DNA of 64,000 nucleotides from Macrostomum hystrix (lineage: Eukaryota; Platyhelminthes; Macrostomidae): assembly GCA_950097015.1 (NCBI GenBank), contig CATNEN010000032.1, positions 1,488,001 to 1,552,000 on the forward strand. Direction: 5' to 3'. A model generated the notes under the pieces. It ran no database searches. It saw nothing but the letters and a program-made list of their open reading frames with translations, and was not told the origin of the DNA. Each line of letters starts with the position of its first letter. The first letter of the stretch is position 1. Of this stretch, positions 40,070 to 51,421 are shown piece after piece. The translations under genes and the position numbers were made by a program.

Positions 40070-43000
40070 TCAGAATGTCGGCAACTCCTGTAGTGAGGTG
40101 GCCGTGACTTCCACGGGGCCGGCGTCGAGCATCAGAGCTGAGGATTCGAAAGGAAAATCATTCGTAGAAATGTTTCTGAAGAAAACTTTTTGACTTTTTT
40201 TAGCAGTCTGAAAAAATCGAGTCACCGTGGAGGCAAGGACTATTAATTTACTCATTAACAGGTATGATTTGCATGGCTGGCTGAGCTCCTAAAGACGCTT
40301 TGTATTTCGCATTTCGAGCACAAACAAAAGACAAAGATCCCAACCTGTTTATTGATTCTTGTGCAAACTGGGAAGAATGAAAGGGATGGTTGAATTGTTG
40401 CGTTTCAACTATTAATTATTGGAGTGCAATTCCATGATCGTGGGAATCTCGCACCAATGTACACCGCCTGTCGACGAGAAAATGTGGGCAGATGTACACA
40501 CCTGTGTGAGTGTGAGTCTAGTATCTGTGCAGGAGTCAGCGGAATGGGCAGAATTGCCTCCTCGCTGGCTGCGAGTCCAGTGTCACCAAATGATGTGCCA
40601 TTGCCTGTAGCCCTCCTGCAATTATTATTATTATTACTATCATTCCATCGCCTTTCATTTGATTCCCATGCCGGGGGCAAGCGCGTTCGATACCCTCAAA
40701 CTCCAGACCTATCGAAAAGACAAGAAAAACAATTGCTTTGCAAGCCAACCTGCGCAGCCGAGACTCCGGCTGACATTGTGCATGAGGGCATAGCGCTCCA
40801 TGTGCCGACTGATGGAGATGCCGGACCGGTGCAGGCCGCCCCGAGCCAGCCGGTCCATCAGGCAGTGGTCTCGACGGTAGGCCGAGACAGCAACCGGTTG
40901 AGCATCGATTGAATTCTCGCCAGTCGCAGGCGTTGATCTGTGCCGGCCCGCTAATCTGGCCCATTCGCTGCTGGTCACGTGACTTGGCCGGCCCACGTGC
41001 CTGATCCACGGCTCGGAGCGGGACCGGACTAGATCGCCGGAGGGCGGCGGCGGCGGCGGCGGTGGTGCGGGTCGAACCGAAGTGTCCGCATTGTACTTGC
41101 TGTCGATGGCTAGAAGCAGGGCTGCCCGACCCAGCCGCGGGTCGATCTGTTCAACCGCATGATCTGCCGGCTGATAAGAGGCGAATAGTACATTGTCGTT
41201 GCCAGAGATAAACTCCCTGGTGGTGATGGCAGGGGTGGATAGTGGGATAATTCTCCCATTTGTTCGCGAAAATCACACAATAAAAGGAAAATAGTTGCAG
41301 GAGGGCTGCGGCGATGGCACATCATTTGGTGACACTGGACTCGCAGCCAGCGAGGAGGCAATTCTGCCCATTCCGCTGACTCCTGAGCAGACAAACACAC
41401 AGATACTGTACGCAGGCACACGCTCACACAGGTGTGTACATCTGCCCTGACTTTCTCATTGTCAGGCAGTGTACACTAAGGCGTAAATGGCACGACAAGC
41501 CCCCAATGTGGCCTCGCCGCGGAATCGAGCTCAGGGACCTTGGTGCGAGAGGCAAACGCGTTAACCGCTCCGCCACTCACCCTCGAGATTAACGCTTTGA
41601 AGCGGCCAAACATTGGTTAAATGAAACGAAATAAAATTAAAAGAATCTGAAACAGTTAGAGTTGAAATAAGGAAAGAAAATTGCCCAGGGATGAAGTGAA
41701 GAATCTGACCGGAACGGGGTGAGCTGTGCTTGCTAGTTTCAAGCGTTACTATTCTCCATCTTTAATAATAGGATCCGGGTCTAAGCTTGCCTTCTGTGAA
41801 GGCAGACTGATTGATGATAATTGTGGGTTCCATCTTAGATCATCATAGATCACCTAAGATCTCAAACCTTCTTGCGAAGCAGTTCTCGTGGAAATTATCC
41901 TGAAATTGAGGATCACAGGTGATCACTACAGGTGAGACTGAAGACTGTGAAGGTGAGACTGAAGTCTGAAAGGGTGTCGCTGAATACTATACGACTGAGG
42001 GGTGATCTAGCAACCCATTGTGTATGGTCTAGCAATCCATTGTGTATGGTCTAGCAATCCATTCTGTATGGTCTAGCAATCCATTCTGTATCGTCTAGCA
42101 ATCCATTGTGCATGGTCTAGCAGTCCATTGTGCATGGTCTAGCAGTCCATTGTGCATGGTCTAGCAATCCACTCTACTCCTTCACCAATTGGCCAGATAT
42201 GCTCACTTGAAGCCCTGTGGAATCGGCGGCAGGCGGTCAGTCCGGCTGCTGTCCGCGGCTGCGCCTAAGGTGGCTCGTCGCGCCCGCGCCTCCAGGACCG
42301 CCGGGTCCGCCTTGGCGATGCGGGGCAGGCTGCGCAGCATCTTGCGTATTCGGTGATCGTCCAGAAGCCTTTGATGGAAGTTGGGTTGTTGAAGGGATTA
42401 ATAATTAGTTGTCAACTAGGGGGAGTTTTCTCCCTGCTTACTCGTAGAAGTCCACCGTGCCTGTTTGCTGTCTGACCCTCTGCAGTTCAGAAATTCGTTG
42501 AGCCCTCCCGATTGTGACCATGTAGGACTGAAATACGAGGACAAATAAACAGAATCTTGTCAATGTGGCACTCTACTTTCAGTAATCAAAAAAATTTAAC
42601 GTCCCAAAAAAACGCACGGATCAATGAGCTATTTTTGTATAACAATTACTGTATCATGTTATTAACGGATCAAGTCGTTAACTTTTCATATAAGTCACGG
42701 ATCAAAGATCTTACAATTTTTATATATAACGAATCAATGAATTAACGTATCATAAATTTAACGTATCATATAATTAACGGATCAAAGAGTTTAAAGTCAG
42801 AATCAGTAACGAGTCAGACGGTTAACTTTTCGAATAATTAACGAATCTAAAATAAACGATTTACAAATAACTGATCATAAAAGAAAGGCTCATACACACA
42901 CCGCGTCATTGGTGTATCCTGCACTGACAGGAGTGACTCTGCCGCTCGGACCCAGGCTGGCAGCAGCAGCAGCAGCAGCAGCAGCAACTGTGACAACATG

Positions 43001-46000
43001 GTCGACATCCTCTTCGAACTTGCTGAGGTTGAGTGAGGCTGCAGCGGCTGCGATGTCCCTTAAACTTCGCCGTTCCTCGCTCAGAGCATCCAGATGCTGC
43101 TGCTGCCGTTGCTGACTAGCACCTGGCCAATCAGCTGCTGCGGCAGCTTCCGTCGCTTCTCTTGTTGGGGCCTGCAGGCTGCTGTAACCCGATTCGGCCA
43201 TGTCCCCGACTGTCATCGTCGTCTTGACCTCAGGGGCATCCAGGTCCGTCAGCAGGCGCCGGAGATCCTCGGCCTTGGCCAGGCTCAGCCGTCTAGATGC
43301 TTCGGTGACGTCTGCCTCAACCATAGCAGCTGCGGTGAGCTGGGTGCGAACCTCCTCCAGCACTGACTGATGCAGGTGAGGCCCCAGCTGCAGCTGCCTG
43401 AGCAAGCAGTATTCACAGGCTTGACGTGCATTTTATCCATCCGTCCGTGGGATAGATTAGCAATCCATTCTATTGCGTCATTGGTTGGGGATAGTTTAGC
43501 AATCTATTCTATTGCGCCATTGGTTGGGGATAGTTTAGCAATCTATTCTATTGCATCATTGGTTGGGGATAGATTAGCAATCCATTCTATTGCGTCATTG
43601 GTTGGGGATAGTTTAGCAATCTATTCTATTGCATCATTGGTTGGGGATAGATTAGCAATCCATTATATTCCTTCATTGTTGGGGATAGATTAGCAATCCA
43701 TTCTATTCCTTCATTGTTGGGGATAGATTAGCAATCCATTCTATTGCGTCATTGGTTGGGGATAGTTTAGCAATCCATTCTATTCCTTCATTGTTGGGGA
43801 TAGATTAGCAATCCATTATATTCCTTCATTGGTTGTGATAGATTAGCAATCTATTTTCAGCGAGCAATTTAAGCCAAATCTCCCCTGCTCAGCCGTGAGA
43901 ATCTCACAGTTTCACATCCCGGATGCGGTTGCACATGGCTCCGTGATCCTCGCTGCTGTCTGTTTCCCGCATCAGCCGCAGCAGGCCGCGGGTCACCGGC
44001 TCCTTCACAGCCGGCGTCGCCTCCAGCCTGTACCACCGCTCAGACAGAATCTGGCGAAGCAGGCCAGCGGGCGAGTCAGCCCTTCTGACGACTTTGACTG
44101 CCCTCCCGGCTGCCGTCTTGGTCTCGAAGGCCACCGCCATCGCAGCCACCGCCGATGCCGGCTGAAGCTCGTCCAGGCCATCCTCGTCGCCGTTGTCCTC
44201 CCGGCCGGAGTCGTCCGTGACGGTTCGCGAGCGACCTCGGCCGCGCCTCAACGGAGCGAACCGCCGGCTGCTTCGCTTCTTGGTCGACTTCTTCGACATC
44301 GTCGCCGCCTGGGCTTCGCCGTGAAAGCTGACCGACTTGCCGGTCGCTTTGGCCATCACAGTCTGCGAGTCGTCGTCGAAGTCAAACTCGGTACTCGGGT
44401 GGCCGCCTTTGTTGAAGTCCCGCGATTTCGCAGCCCTTGCGTCCGTTTTTCCTCGCCTTCTTCGACCCATCAGCAGGCGAGTTGGCGGCTGCTGCGGCTG
44501 CTGCTGAATGTCCCGCAGCCGCTCTGTTTCAAATCTGAGGCCAAGCTTGACAGCCTCAGCGATCGACGCTTCATCAAACTCGAAGGCGAAATTCGCTCTG
44601 TGGGCTGCCTGCTGTGTGTCAGGAATGTGGCAAGGCCTGTTTGTTTGTCTTCCCATCCTTAATAGATAAAGGGGTAGAATGGATTGCTAATCTATCCCTA
44701 ATAGATGAAGTGGTAGAATGGATTGCTAATCTATTCCTAATGGATGATGGAGTAGAATGGATTGCTAATCTATCCCTAATAGATGAAGTGGCAGAATGGA
44801 TTGCTAATCTATTCCTTATGGATGAAGGAGTTGAATGGATTGCTAATTTATCCCCACCAATGAAGGAATAGAATGGATTGCTAATCTATCCCAACCAATG
44901 AAGGAATAGAATGGATTGCTAATCTATTTCTAACGAATAAAGAAACATAATTCTATCGCCAAGGTACAGAGCTAGCTAGCGAACGTGGCCTTGTAATGGC
45001 AACTGAATTAGGTGTTGAATAAGGAGGCCAAAAAGCCAGTGAACTCACTGTATGCGAACCATCGCCAGTTGCCTCAGTGTCAAACTGCTGAAACGCTCGC
45101 CTGACAATTGAGTTCGGTATGTAACCTAAAATGGAAGATTTACTAATTGTTTTTTTGCTTCTGTTTCCATCAACGGCTTTCCATTTGTCTCACCATCTGG
45201 CGCCACGCGCAGGCGATCTCTTTCTAGGTGGAATCGAACTCCGGACCCAGCCTGACCATCGCCCGATTCCATGTTTAAGCAGTCTTGTATGTTATTTTGT
45301 CTCGTCTGTTTTGTCTAAAAGGTTTTGATCTCGATTAGCTCCTGAGCTTGAAATTCTAAATCCCAAATCCTTTTTTCAGCAAAGTTTACGCGGTGAATAT
45401 TTAAATAATTAATTGAAATGTTTCCGCTTTGAATGAGTTACCAATTTCACTGCTAATGGACTGTGGCCTGCATCTTTAATCTGATTGGGACACTGATAGG
45501 CCGGTTGTCATGACAACGGGTACTTATTTATTTTTCTGAGACCATCGCGTTGAGACTAATAGGGCTGAAATTTTGCCTCCTTCAACCTAAAGAATGGGAG
45601 GTGTTCAACCTGAAGAATGGGAGGTGTTCAACCTGAAGAATGGGAGGTGTTCAACCTGAAGAATGGCAGGTGTTCAACCTGAAGAATGGGAGGTGTTCAA
45701 CCTGAAGAATGGGAGGTGTTCAACCTGAAGAATGGGAGGTGTTCAACCTGAAGAATGGGAGGTGTTCAACCTGAGGACTGGGAGGTGTTCAACCTGAGGA
45801 CTGGGAGGTGTTCAACCTGAAGAATGGGTGGCCTGTTTTACCTAAGAATCAAAATTGTAACGCAAAAGTTCAGTTCCAAAAGTTTGAAAGGCACAATTTT
45901 GTTACGTTTATTATAATTCAGAGTAGGTAAGAAGTCAGTTATCGAGCAATTCACCCAGTCAAAACTATCAGCAATCAAGGCTATATTTTTTTGTTAGTGC

Positions 46001-49000
46001 TTAGCAGGGTAGAAAATAAAGTAAAAAAGTTTGTTGCTAAACTTTGCAAAGGAAGTACTGAAAGTAGTATGATACAGAACAACAACATTATGAATGAGGG
46101 TGTTGGATAATTCAGATGAAGTACGGATGGCAACGGATGGCGTTGGCAAAAATAGAAAGAAAAAAAACTATTTATTACTGCTATGAATGAATAATTACGA
46201 ATCAAATTAGTTAATTTATGAAATATTTCTGTTTAGCAGTTTTTTCATGACTTATTGACTGACTATTTGTCTGTTTATTTACAGGAAAATACAGGGACTA
46301 CTGAAAGAAAAAGCTTTGGATATTTTGACAATTTAGGATCAGCTGACAATGAGCATTCGGGATCTGCTGACAATGAGCGCATTCGGGGTCTGCTGACAAT
46401 GAGCATTCGGGATCAGCTGACAATGAGCATTCGGGATCAGCTGACAATGAGCATTCGGGATCAGCTGACAATGAGCATTCGGGATCAGCTGACAATGAGC
46501 ATTCGGGATCAGCTGACAATGAGCATTCGGGATCTACTGACAATGAGCATTCGGGATCGCCATCACTGAGCAGACACGGAGGCAAAGTGCGCCCCAACAT
46601 TGCCACGGTTGCCACTAATCTCCAGCAGCGGCAGAAGGCACCTCCGCCATCGCTCCTTCACCAGATTGCACGGCGCCTCCAGAATGATGCGTCGCCGAAG
46701 TCGGCGCTGACCATGCCGGTCGTCGATTTCGTCGGATCGAAACGTCAGCCGCATCAGCCTGCTGTTGTGCGGGAAGTGGAATTCGGCCGCTACACAGTCG
46801 GCCAGGCGAAATACCCCGACGTCGCCATCGATGTTGTCGTCGCCGCCGCATTCGCTGCGAACATCATCGTGACCTTCCACCGAGTCTAGCCGGGCCAGCA
46901 TCAGCAGCCTCGGCAGCAGCAGCGCCTGGGCTCGACAACCACCTGGCTGCTTTCTGTGCCACTGGAGTCGGCCAGACAGCACTGGACGACCCGCGTCAAG
47001 ACTGTCCCGCTCGCGGGCTGGCATCTCTGAATCTCCAGTCGCCGTGGATACCGGCGCCCCGGCTGCCACCGCCGTTGATGACACGCCGGAGCTGCTGGAC
47101 TCGCCGCCGGGACTCGCCCTCGGCTGGCCGCGCGGCGAAGGGTCGGCCGACTCGCTCGGCTCCGGGGAGGTCGCCTGCTGGCAGGCTCCCGTAGCTTGGA
47201 GGAAGCTCTGCTGACGAAGCCAGTTCCTCTGCGGCATGCTAGCTTCCTGAATTCGAATTGGTTGAGGCCGTTGTGTGGCGGCCGATCTGCTTGGCTGGCT
47301 GGGTTCCTGATTCCTGATTGGCTGGAATCCTTGCTCGGCTTTTAAGCCCGACTGGTTGCTCTGCTGGCGCCTCATTGGTTGCAACAGACGACGCTCCGTT
47401 GCTCTAATTGGTTGCAGGTATTCCTGGCTACTTCTAATTGGCTGGAAAGTTTGCTCCTCTGCACTTATTTGCTGGAATACTTGCAATTCTCTTCTGATTG
47501 GCTGGAATAATTGTTCATCAGTTCTCATTGGCTGGTAGAATTCCTGTACGCTGATAGGTTCCAAGCCCTGCTGCCGAAAGCTCTCTTGCCTTTTGACTGG
47601 CTGGAACCCCTGCTGCAGCCCTGATTCCATTGGCTGGCCGACTGAGCGCTCCGCTACATTTGGTGGATACATTCTCGCCTGCAGCGGATCCATCGCTCTG
47701 ATTGGCTGGCTCGGCAACGGCCTGAACGGATAATACATGGATTGGTGCCCTTGCCTAGCTCTTCTATCTGTTGCTCGATAAAGGCTGCTCAACTCCAGGC
47801 TGCTGGACTCATCGCTGGCTTCGACATCCGCGAACTCGCCTCCATCAGCTCGGGGCTCCGTTGAATTGCTCTCGCTGACGCTGGTGCTGGAGAGCCAGCG
47901 CTGAATCCGCAGCTCCAATAGGTTGCCACCTCCCCTGCGTGATGCAATGTAAATATTGACAAGTCAGTGCCGGAATCCTGATCACAATCACCCCACCACC
48001 CAAGCAATCAACCCACCACCCCAGCAATCAACTCACCACCCCAGCAATCAACTCACCACCCCAGCAATCAACTCACCACCCCAGCAATCAACCCACCACC
48101 CCAGCAATCAACTCACCACCCCAGCAATCAACCCACCACCCCAGCAATCAACTCACCACCCCAGCAATCAACTCACCACCCCAGCAATCAACCCACCACC
48201 CCAGCAATCACCCCACCACCCCAGTAATCAACCCACCACCCCAGCAATCAACCCACCACCCCAGCAATCAACCCACCACCCCAGAAATCAACCCACCACC
48301 CCAGCAATCAACCCACCACCCCAGCAATCAACCCACCACCCCAGCCGTCAACCAACAACTCCAGCCGTCAACCAACAACTCCAGCAATCAACCAACAACT
48401 CCAGCAATCAACCAACAACTCCAGCAATCAACCAACAACTCCAGCAATCAACTCACCACCCCAGCAATCAACCCACCACCCCAGCAATCAACCCACCACC
48501 CCAGCCGTCAACCAACAACTCCAGCAATCAACCAACAACTCCAGCAATCAACCAACAACTCCAGCAATCAACCAACAACTCCAGCAATCAACCAACAACT
48601 CCAGCAATCAACCAACAACTCCAGCAATCAACCAACAACTCCAGCAATCAACTCACCACCCCAGCAATCAACCCACCACCCCAGCAATCAACCCACCACC
48701 CCAGCCGTCAACCAACAACTCCAGCAATCAACCAACAACTCCAGCAATCAACCAACAACTCCAGCAATCAACCAACAACTCCAGCAATCAACCAACAACT
48801 CCAGCAATTAACCAACAACTCCAGCAATCAACCCACCACCCCAGCAATCAACCAACAACTCCAGCAATCAACCCACCACCCCAGCAATCAACCCACCACC
48901 CCAGCAATCAACCAACAACTCCAGCAATCAACCCACAACCCCAGCAATCAACCCACCATTTTAAAAATCGACCCACCCCTCAGCAGCCAGGCAGACTCAC

Positions 49001-50006
49001 CTGATCTTTCGCACCAGGGACTCGCAGCCAGAGTTCAGGACAATGTGGCCACGAGCGCCAACAATGGCGTCGCCAACACAGAGGCCGGCAGCCTCAGCTG
49101 CCGACTGAGGCTCAATGCGGCCAACCCGGACAGGCTGGGAGCCAATCAGACTGAAGCCGAAGCTGGGTCCGCGGCGCGTCAGGACCACCTGGTAGAAGTT
49201 GTACAATCGAATTCAACCGTTGAACAATCAGCAAAATGTTTTACTGATTACAGAAATCTAATCTGGCAGAAATTGAATTCTAGACAATAATAATAATAAT
49301 AATACTAATAATTGACACTTGCTCCAATTGGGACAGATGTGCAGCCGACAGCACAGCCGCAGATTTTGTGCGACGCAAGGCTGCGTACAGCTGTTCAGTC
49401 CATGGACTGGGGGGGACGCCACACCCACCCTAAATTACCCCAGTTGATGCTGGTAGCCTGGTACCCATTTAACAGCTGGGTGAACTGAAGCAATGCAGAG
49501 TTGAGTGTCTTGCTAAAGGGCACAGATTGTTCCAGCGGAGTCGGGAATCGAACCCCCGACCTTCAAGTCATAAGTCCGGCGCTCTAACCACTAGGCCAAA
49601 ATTGTATTCTTACAGAAATCAGTACCAGGAGTGATCACGCTACTCACGGTTCTCTGTTCGGTCCTGCCATTGTTGTTATTATTGTTATTGTTGTTATTGT
49701 TGTTATTGTTGTTATTGTTGTTATTGTTGTTATTAGCAACCGTCATCTGGGCCTGCGCCGGATGGGGCTGCCAGCTGTTAGGCCTGTAGCTCCAACTGTC
49801 CTGACGAAGTAGATCCCTGTGGGCAGGCAGCTATTATTTTGCTGTTTCGTCTAAGAATTCAGCAGAAAGTTCTAGGCGGTGTTCTCACCCATTATCGCCG
49901 CCTCTCATTGTCGCAGCCCAGGCAGATGAGTTCAACGTGGAGTCACCACCGAGAAGGCAGCTCAGCGGTCGGCGTAAAAGCCGCCGAAGACAGCTGCCAC
50001 CGCCGA

Positions 50007-50044
<38 letters not shown>

Positions 50045-50088
50045 GCGTCCTGGCCGACTAGCCGACCGTCCTGACGCGACTGCAACAT
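40070..50088 (-). CDS. PDZ- and PH-domain protein, 11 exons
   Basis: Probable intracellular scaffold or signalling regulator; family not identified. Minus exons: 50088-49889, 49816-49648, 49188-49001, 47934-46567, 45100-45049, 44608-43908, 43397-42902, 42527-42442, 42368-42207, 41216-40750, 40137-40070. Phases agree at every join, giving 1318 residues. Order: Gly-rich N-terminus; about 17 Asn; PDZ at about 124-200 (RRGPSFGFSLIG, AEAAGLCVGDAIVGARG, closing LLELRIQRW across a junction); a Gln/Pro/Arg region with repeated FQPIR/LQPMR (about 275-425); a PH-like fold at about 505-625 (GRLQWHRK, ALLLPRLLMLARL, then KERWRRCL). A basic, poly-Ala, then Pro-rich C-terminus follows. Exons 1-4 are firm. 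The exon 4 to exon 5 join and the 44608 start (44597 also keeps phase) are inferred; exon 9 could instead stop at 42203. Introns are mostly minisatellite. Confidence 0.68.
40457..40648 (+). mobile_element. SINE copy in the last intron of the PDZ/PH gene
   Basis: Plus-orientation copy of the 41290-41582 family: GCAGATGTACACACCTGTGT, CAGGAGTCAGCGGAATGGGC, CGCTGGCTGCGAGTCCAGTG, ending CCTGCA then ATTATTATTATTATT. Head missing. Confidence 0.85.
41290..41582 (-). mobile_element. Full-length tRNA-derived SINE
   Basis: Minus orientation. Head at 41582 reads TGGCGGAGCGG (A box) and AGCTCGATTCC (B-box-like), about 40 bp apart, so it is tRNA-like (Leu/Ser type A-box region plausible). The body carries the segments shared with the copies at 11713, 40457 and 50911, and the tail is near 41295. 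It lies in an intron of the PDZ/PH gene. Confidence 0.88.
41583..42000. other. Intronic DNA of the PDZ/PH gene
   Basis: No exon recognised; short GTGAGACTGAAG repeats near 41930-41980. Confidence 0.45.
42003..42178. repeat. 22-bp minisatellite with 'TAGCAATCCATT' core
   Basis: About eight units of GGTCTAGCAATCCATTGTGT plus AT, close to the donor at 42206. Relative of arrays at 18138, 43448 and 44660. Confidence 0.93.
42528..42901. other. AT-rich intron of the PDZ/PH gene
   Basis: Contains loosely repeated TTAACGGATCAA / TTAACGTATCAT motifs with about 20-bp spacing, an old decayed array. Confidence 0.5.
43448..43858. repeat. ~39-bp minisatellite filling a PDZ/PH intron
   Basis: About ten units of GATAGATTAGCAATCCATTC then TATTGCGTCATTGGTTGGG; fills nearly all of the intron 43398-43907. 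Confidence 0.95.
44660..44935. repeat. ~39-bp minisatellite, inverted relative
   Basis: About seven units of AATGGATTGCTAATCTATCC, the reverse complement of the core at 43448, in the next intron of the same gene. Confidence 0.95.
45101..45585. other. Intron DNA with a possible tRNA-like SINE remnant
   Basis: On the minus strand GAGTTCGATTCCACC near 45228-45242 matches a B box, but no clear A box or family body is attached. Otherwise unique sequence. Confidence 0.35.
45588..45835. repeat. 23-bp minisatellite (about 10 units)
   Basis: Unit GAAGAATGGGAGGTGTTCAA plus CCT. Confidence 0.95.
45836..46330. other. AT-rich part of a PDZ/PH intron
   Basis: No exon seen. Confidence 0.5.
46336..46562. 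repeat. 24-bp minisatellite next to a PDZ/PH exon end
   Basis: About nine units of GATCAGCTGACAATGAGCAT plus TCGG. It begins within a few bases of the inferred donor of the 47934-46567 exon. Confidence 0.95.
47985..48965. repeat. 20-bp minisatellite filling the intron inside the PDZ domain
   Basis: About 49 units alternating ACCCACCACCCCAGCAATCA and ACCAACAACTCCAGCAATCA in blocks. It occupies nearly the whole intron 47935-49000 that splits the PDZ domain. A 440-codon plus-strand frame through it is an artefact. Confidence 0.96.
49285..49612 (-). mobile_element. Second tRNA-derived SINE family, full length
   Basis: Minus orientation, about 328 bp. Head: TGGCCTAGTGG (perfect A box) and GGTTCGATTCC (perfect B box). 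The body includes CTTTAGCAAGACACTCAAC and GGTACCAGGCTACCAGC, resembling the widespread invertebrate SINE body with a conserved central block. It carries the palindrome AGTCCATGGACT and ends in an ATT-repeat tail at 49288-49305. Confidence 0.9.
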
Positions 50089-50690
50089 CGTCTGTTTAAG
50101 CTGTCAGAAAACAGCCGCAAGTTTTCTGTTTTGCTTTTTCTATGAGTTTTTATTCAACTGGAGGGATTGGCTGTTTGCGGATTATTGATTAAGGTAGCAT
50201 ATCAGCTGAACCGGATTAGGCTTATTGGAAACTTGTCGATTTCCTTATCAGCTTGTGCTGGCTGGGGCATCTGGTCTTTGTCTCGCGGTCCAGTTCATAT
50301 TTTTATTCAAAGCTGCGTGCGTCACCCGCCTCTGCAGACGGGCCCACAATCCCCACCTCCAAGCGCATTGGTTAGCGGCAAAACTTCCCCATAAGGGTCA
50401 CCGAGAATTCCCCTTTGTTTGAATTATTCTGCGCTGGGAACTGTATGGGTGTGTTGGGATTAAAACTAGCTACCCCCCCTAGCCATAAACTGCGCTCACA
50501 ATGGGAAATGGGAAACGACTGAGGGGGGTGAGGGGGCCGCGCCGCCCTGAACAAAGACTCTGACGGAGCCCGCTCGCGTGGACACGGGAACTTCAGGCCG
50601 CACGGCCAACCCCCGCCAAAGCTGACATGCCTGCATTTATGTGAATTGACGTCACTTTAATAATCCTCAACTGCCTCACTATAGAAATAA
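50089..50690. other. 5' flank of the PDZ/PH gene
   Basis: On the minus strand an acceptor-like TTTTCTGACAG lies 12 nt and AAACAG 3 nt before the ATG. No further exon recognised. Confidence 0.45.
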
Positions 50691-50691
50691 G

Positions 50692-50762
<71 letters not shown>

Positions 50763-50765
50763 TGT
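50692..50765. repeat. CTG microsatellite (about 24 triplets)
   Basis: (CTG)n with two GTT interruptions; intergenic. Confidence 0.97.
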
Positions 50766-50910
50766 CAGCCTTTCAGCAGTTGCATTTGGTATTTTTTTTA
50801 ATTTACCACCATGCGATCGAGCTTAGAAACAAAAATAACAACGATATGACTACTACTCGTAGGTCATGAAGCTCATATTAATGAAAATATTTTTTTTATT
50901 ACATTTACAA

Positions 50911-51195
50911 GAGGGTACTGGCACATCATTTGGTGACACTAGACCCGCAGCCAGCGAGGAGGCAATTCTGCCCATTCCGCTGACTCCTGAGCAGACAAAC
51001 ACACAGGCACACACTCACACAGGCGTGTACCGACTTTCTTATTGTCAAGCAGTGTGCACTCTCACTGTGCCATGGATGTTGGCCAATATTGCACTATTGC
51101 ACGACAGCCCAAAACCTTCTCTTGACAATGAATGTGCATCTATATTCAAATGGCTGTGTACCACTGTTCAGTCCATGGACTGGGGGCGCACACCC
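50911..51195 (-). mobile_element. SINE copy with chimeric end
   Basis: Minus-orientation body matching the 41290 family (GGCACATCATTTGGTGACAC ... CTGACTCCTGAGCAGACAAA). Its left-to-right continuation reaches CTGTTCAGTCCATGGACTGG, the block otherwise seen in the second family at 49385-49410. Confidence 0.75.
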
Positions 51196-51421
51196 AAAAT
51201 TTGTTTCTGACAGCAAAGGCTTTCAGCAATTTTACACTGAATAAAATGAGGAAATTATGTCCTTTTAGAAAATTATATACCAAAATTGATTTAAAAGAAA
51301 CTTGGCATTCAACCTTGGAGTCATTTTTATTTCATTCGTTTCTTTAAAATTTGAGCAAAAATCTTCACAGGAAAATAATATCAGTTGTGTGTCGTGTCGT
51401 AGCAGCTGATTGAATAATATA

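Noticed and set aside
42203-42207. Stop codon after IPQGFK as the end of the PDZ/PH gene
   Set aside because: The same bases form a good donor (TTCAA|GTGAGC), and the next exon at 41216 joins in phase to a long non-repetitive frame. It remains a possible alternative end.
47956-49290. 444-codon plus-strand frame
   Set aside because: It is the 20-bp intronic array plus the antisense of the PDZ exon, whose minus-strand reading is a true domain with matching splice phases.
49550-49612. Functional tRNA gene
   Set aside because: Perfect A and B boxes, but the remainder does not fold as a complete cloverleaf and it is attached to a SINE body and ATT tail.
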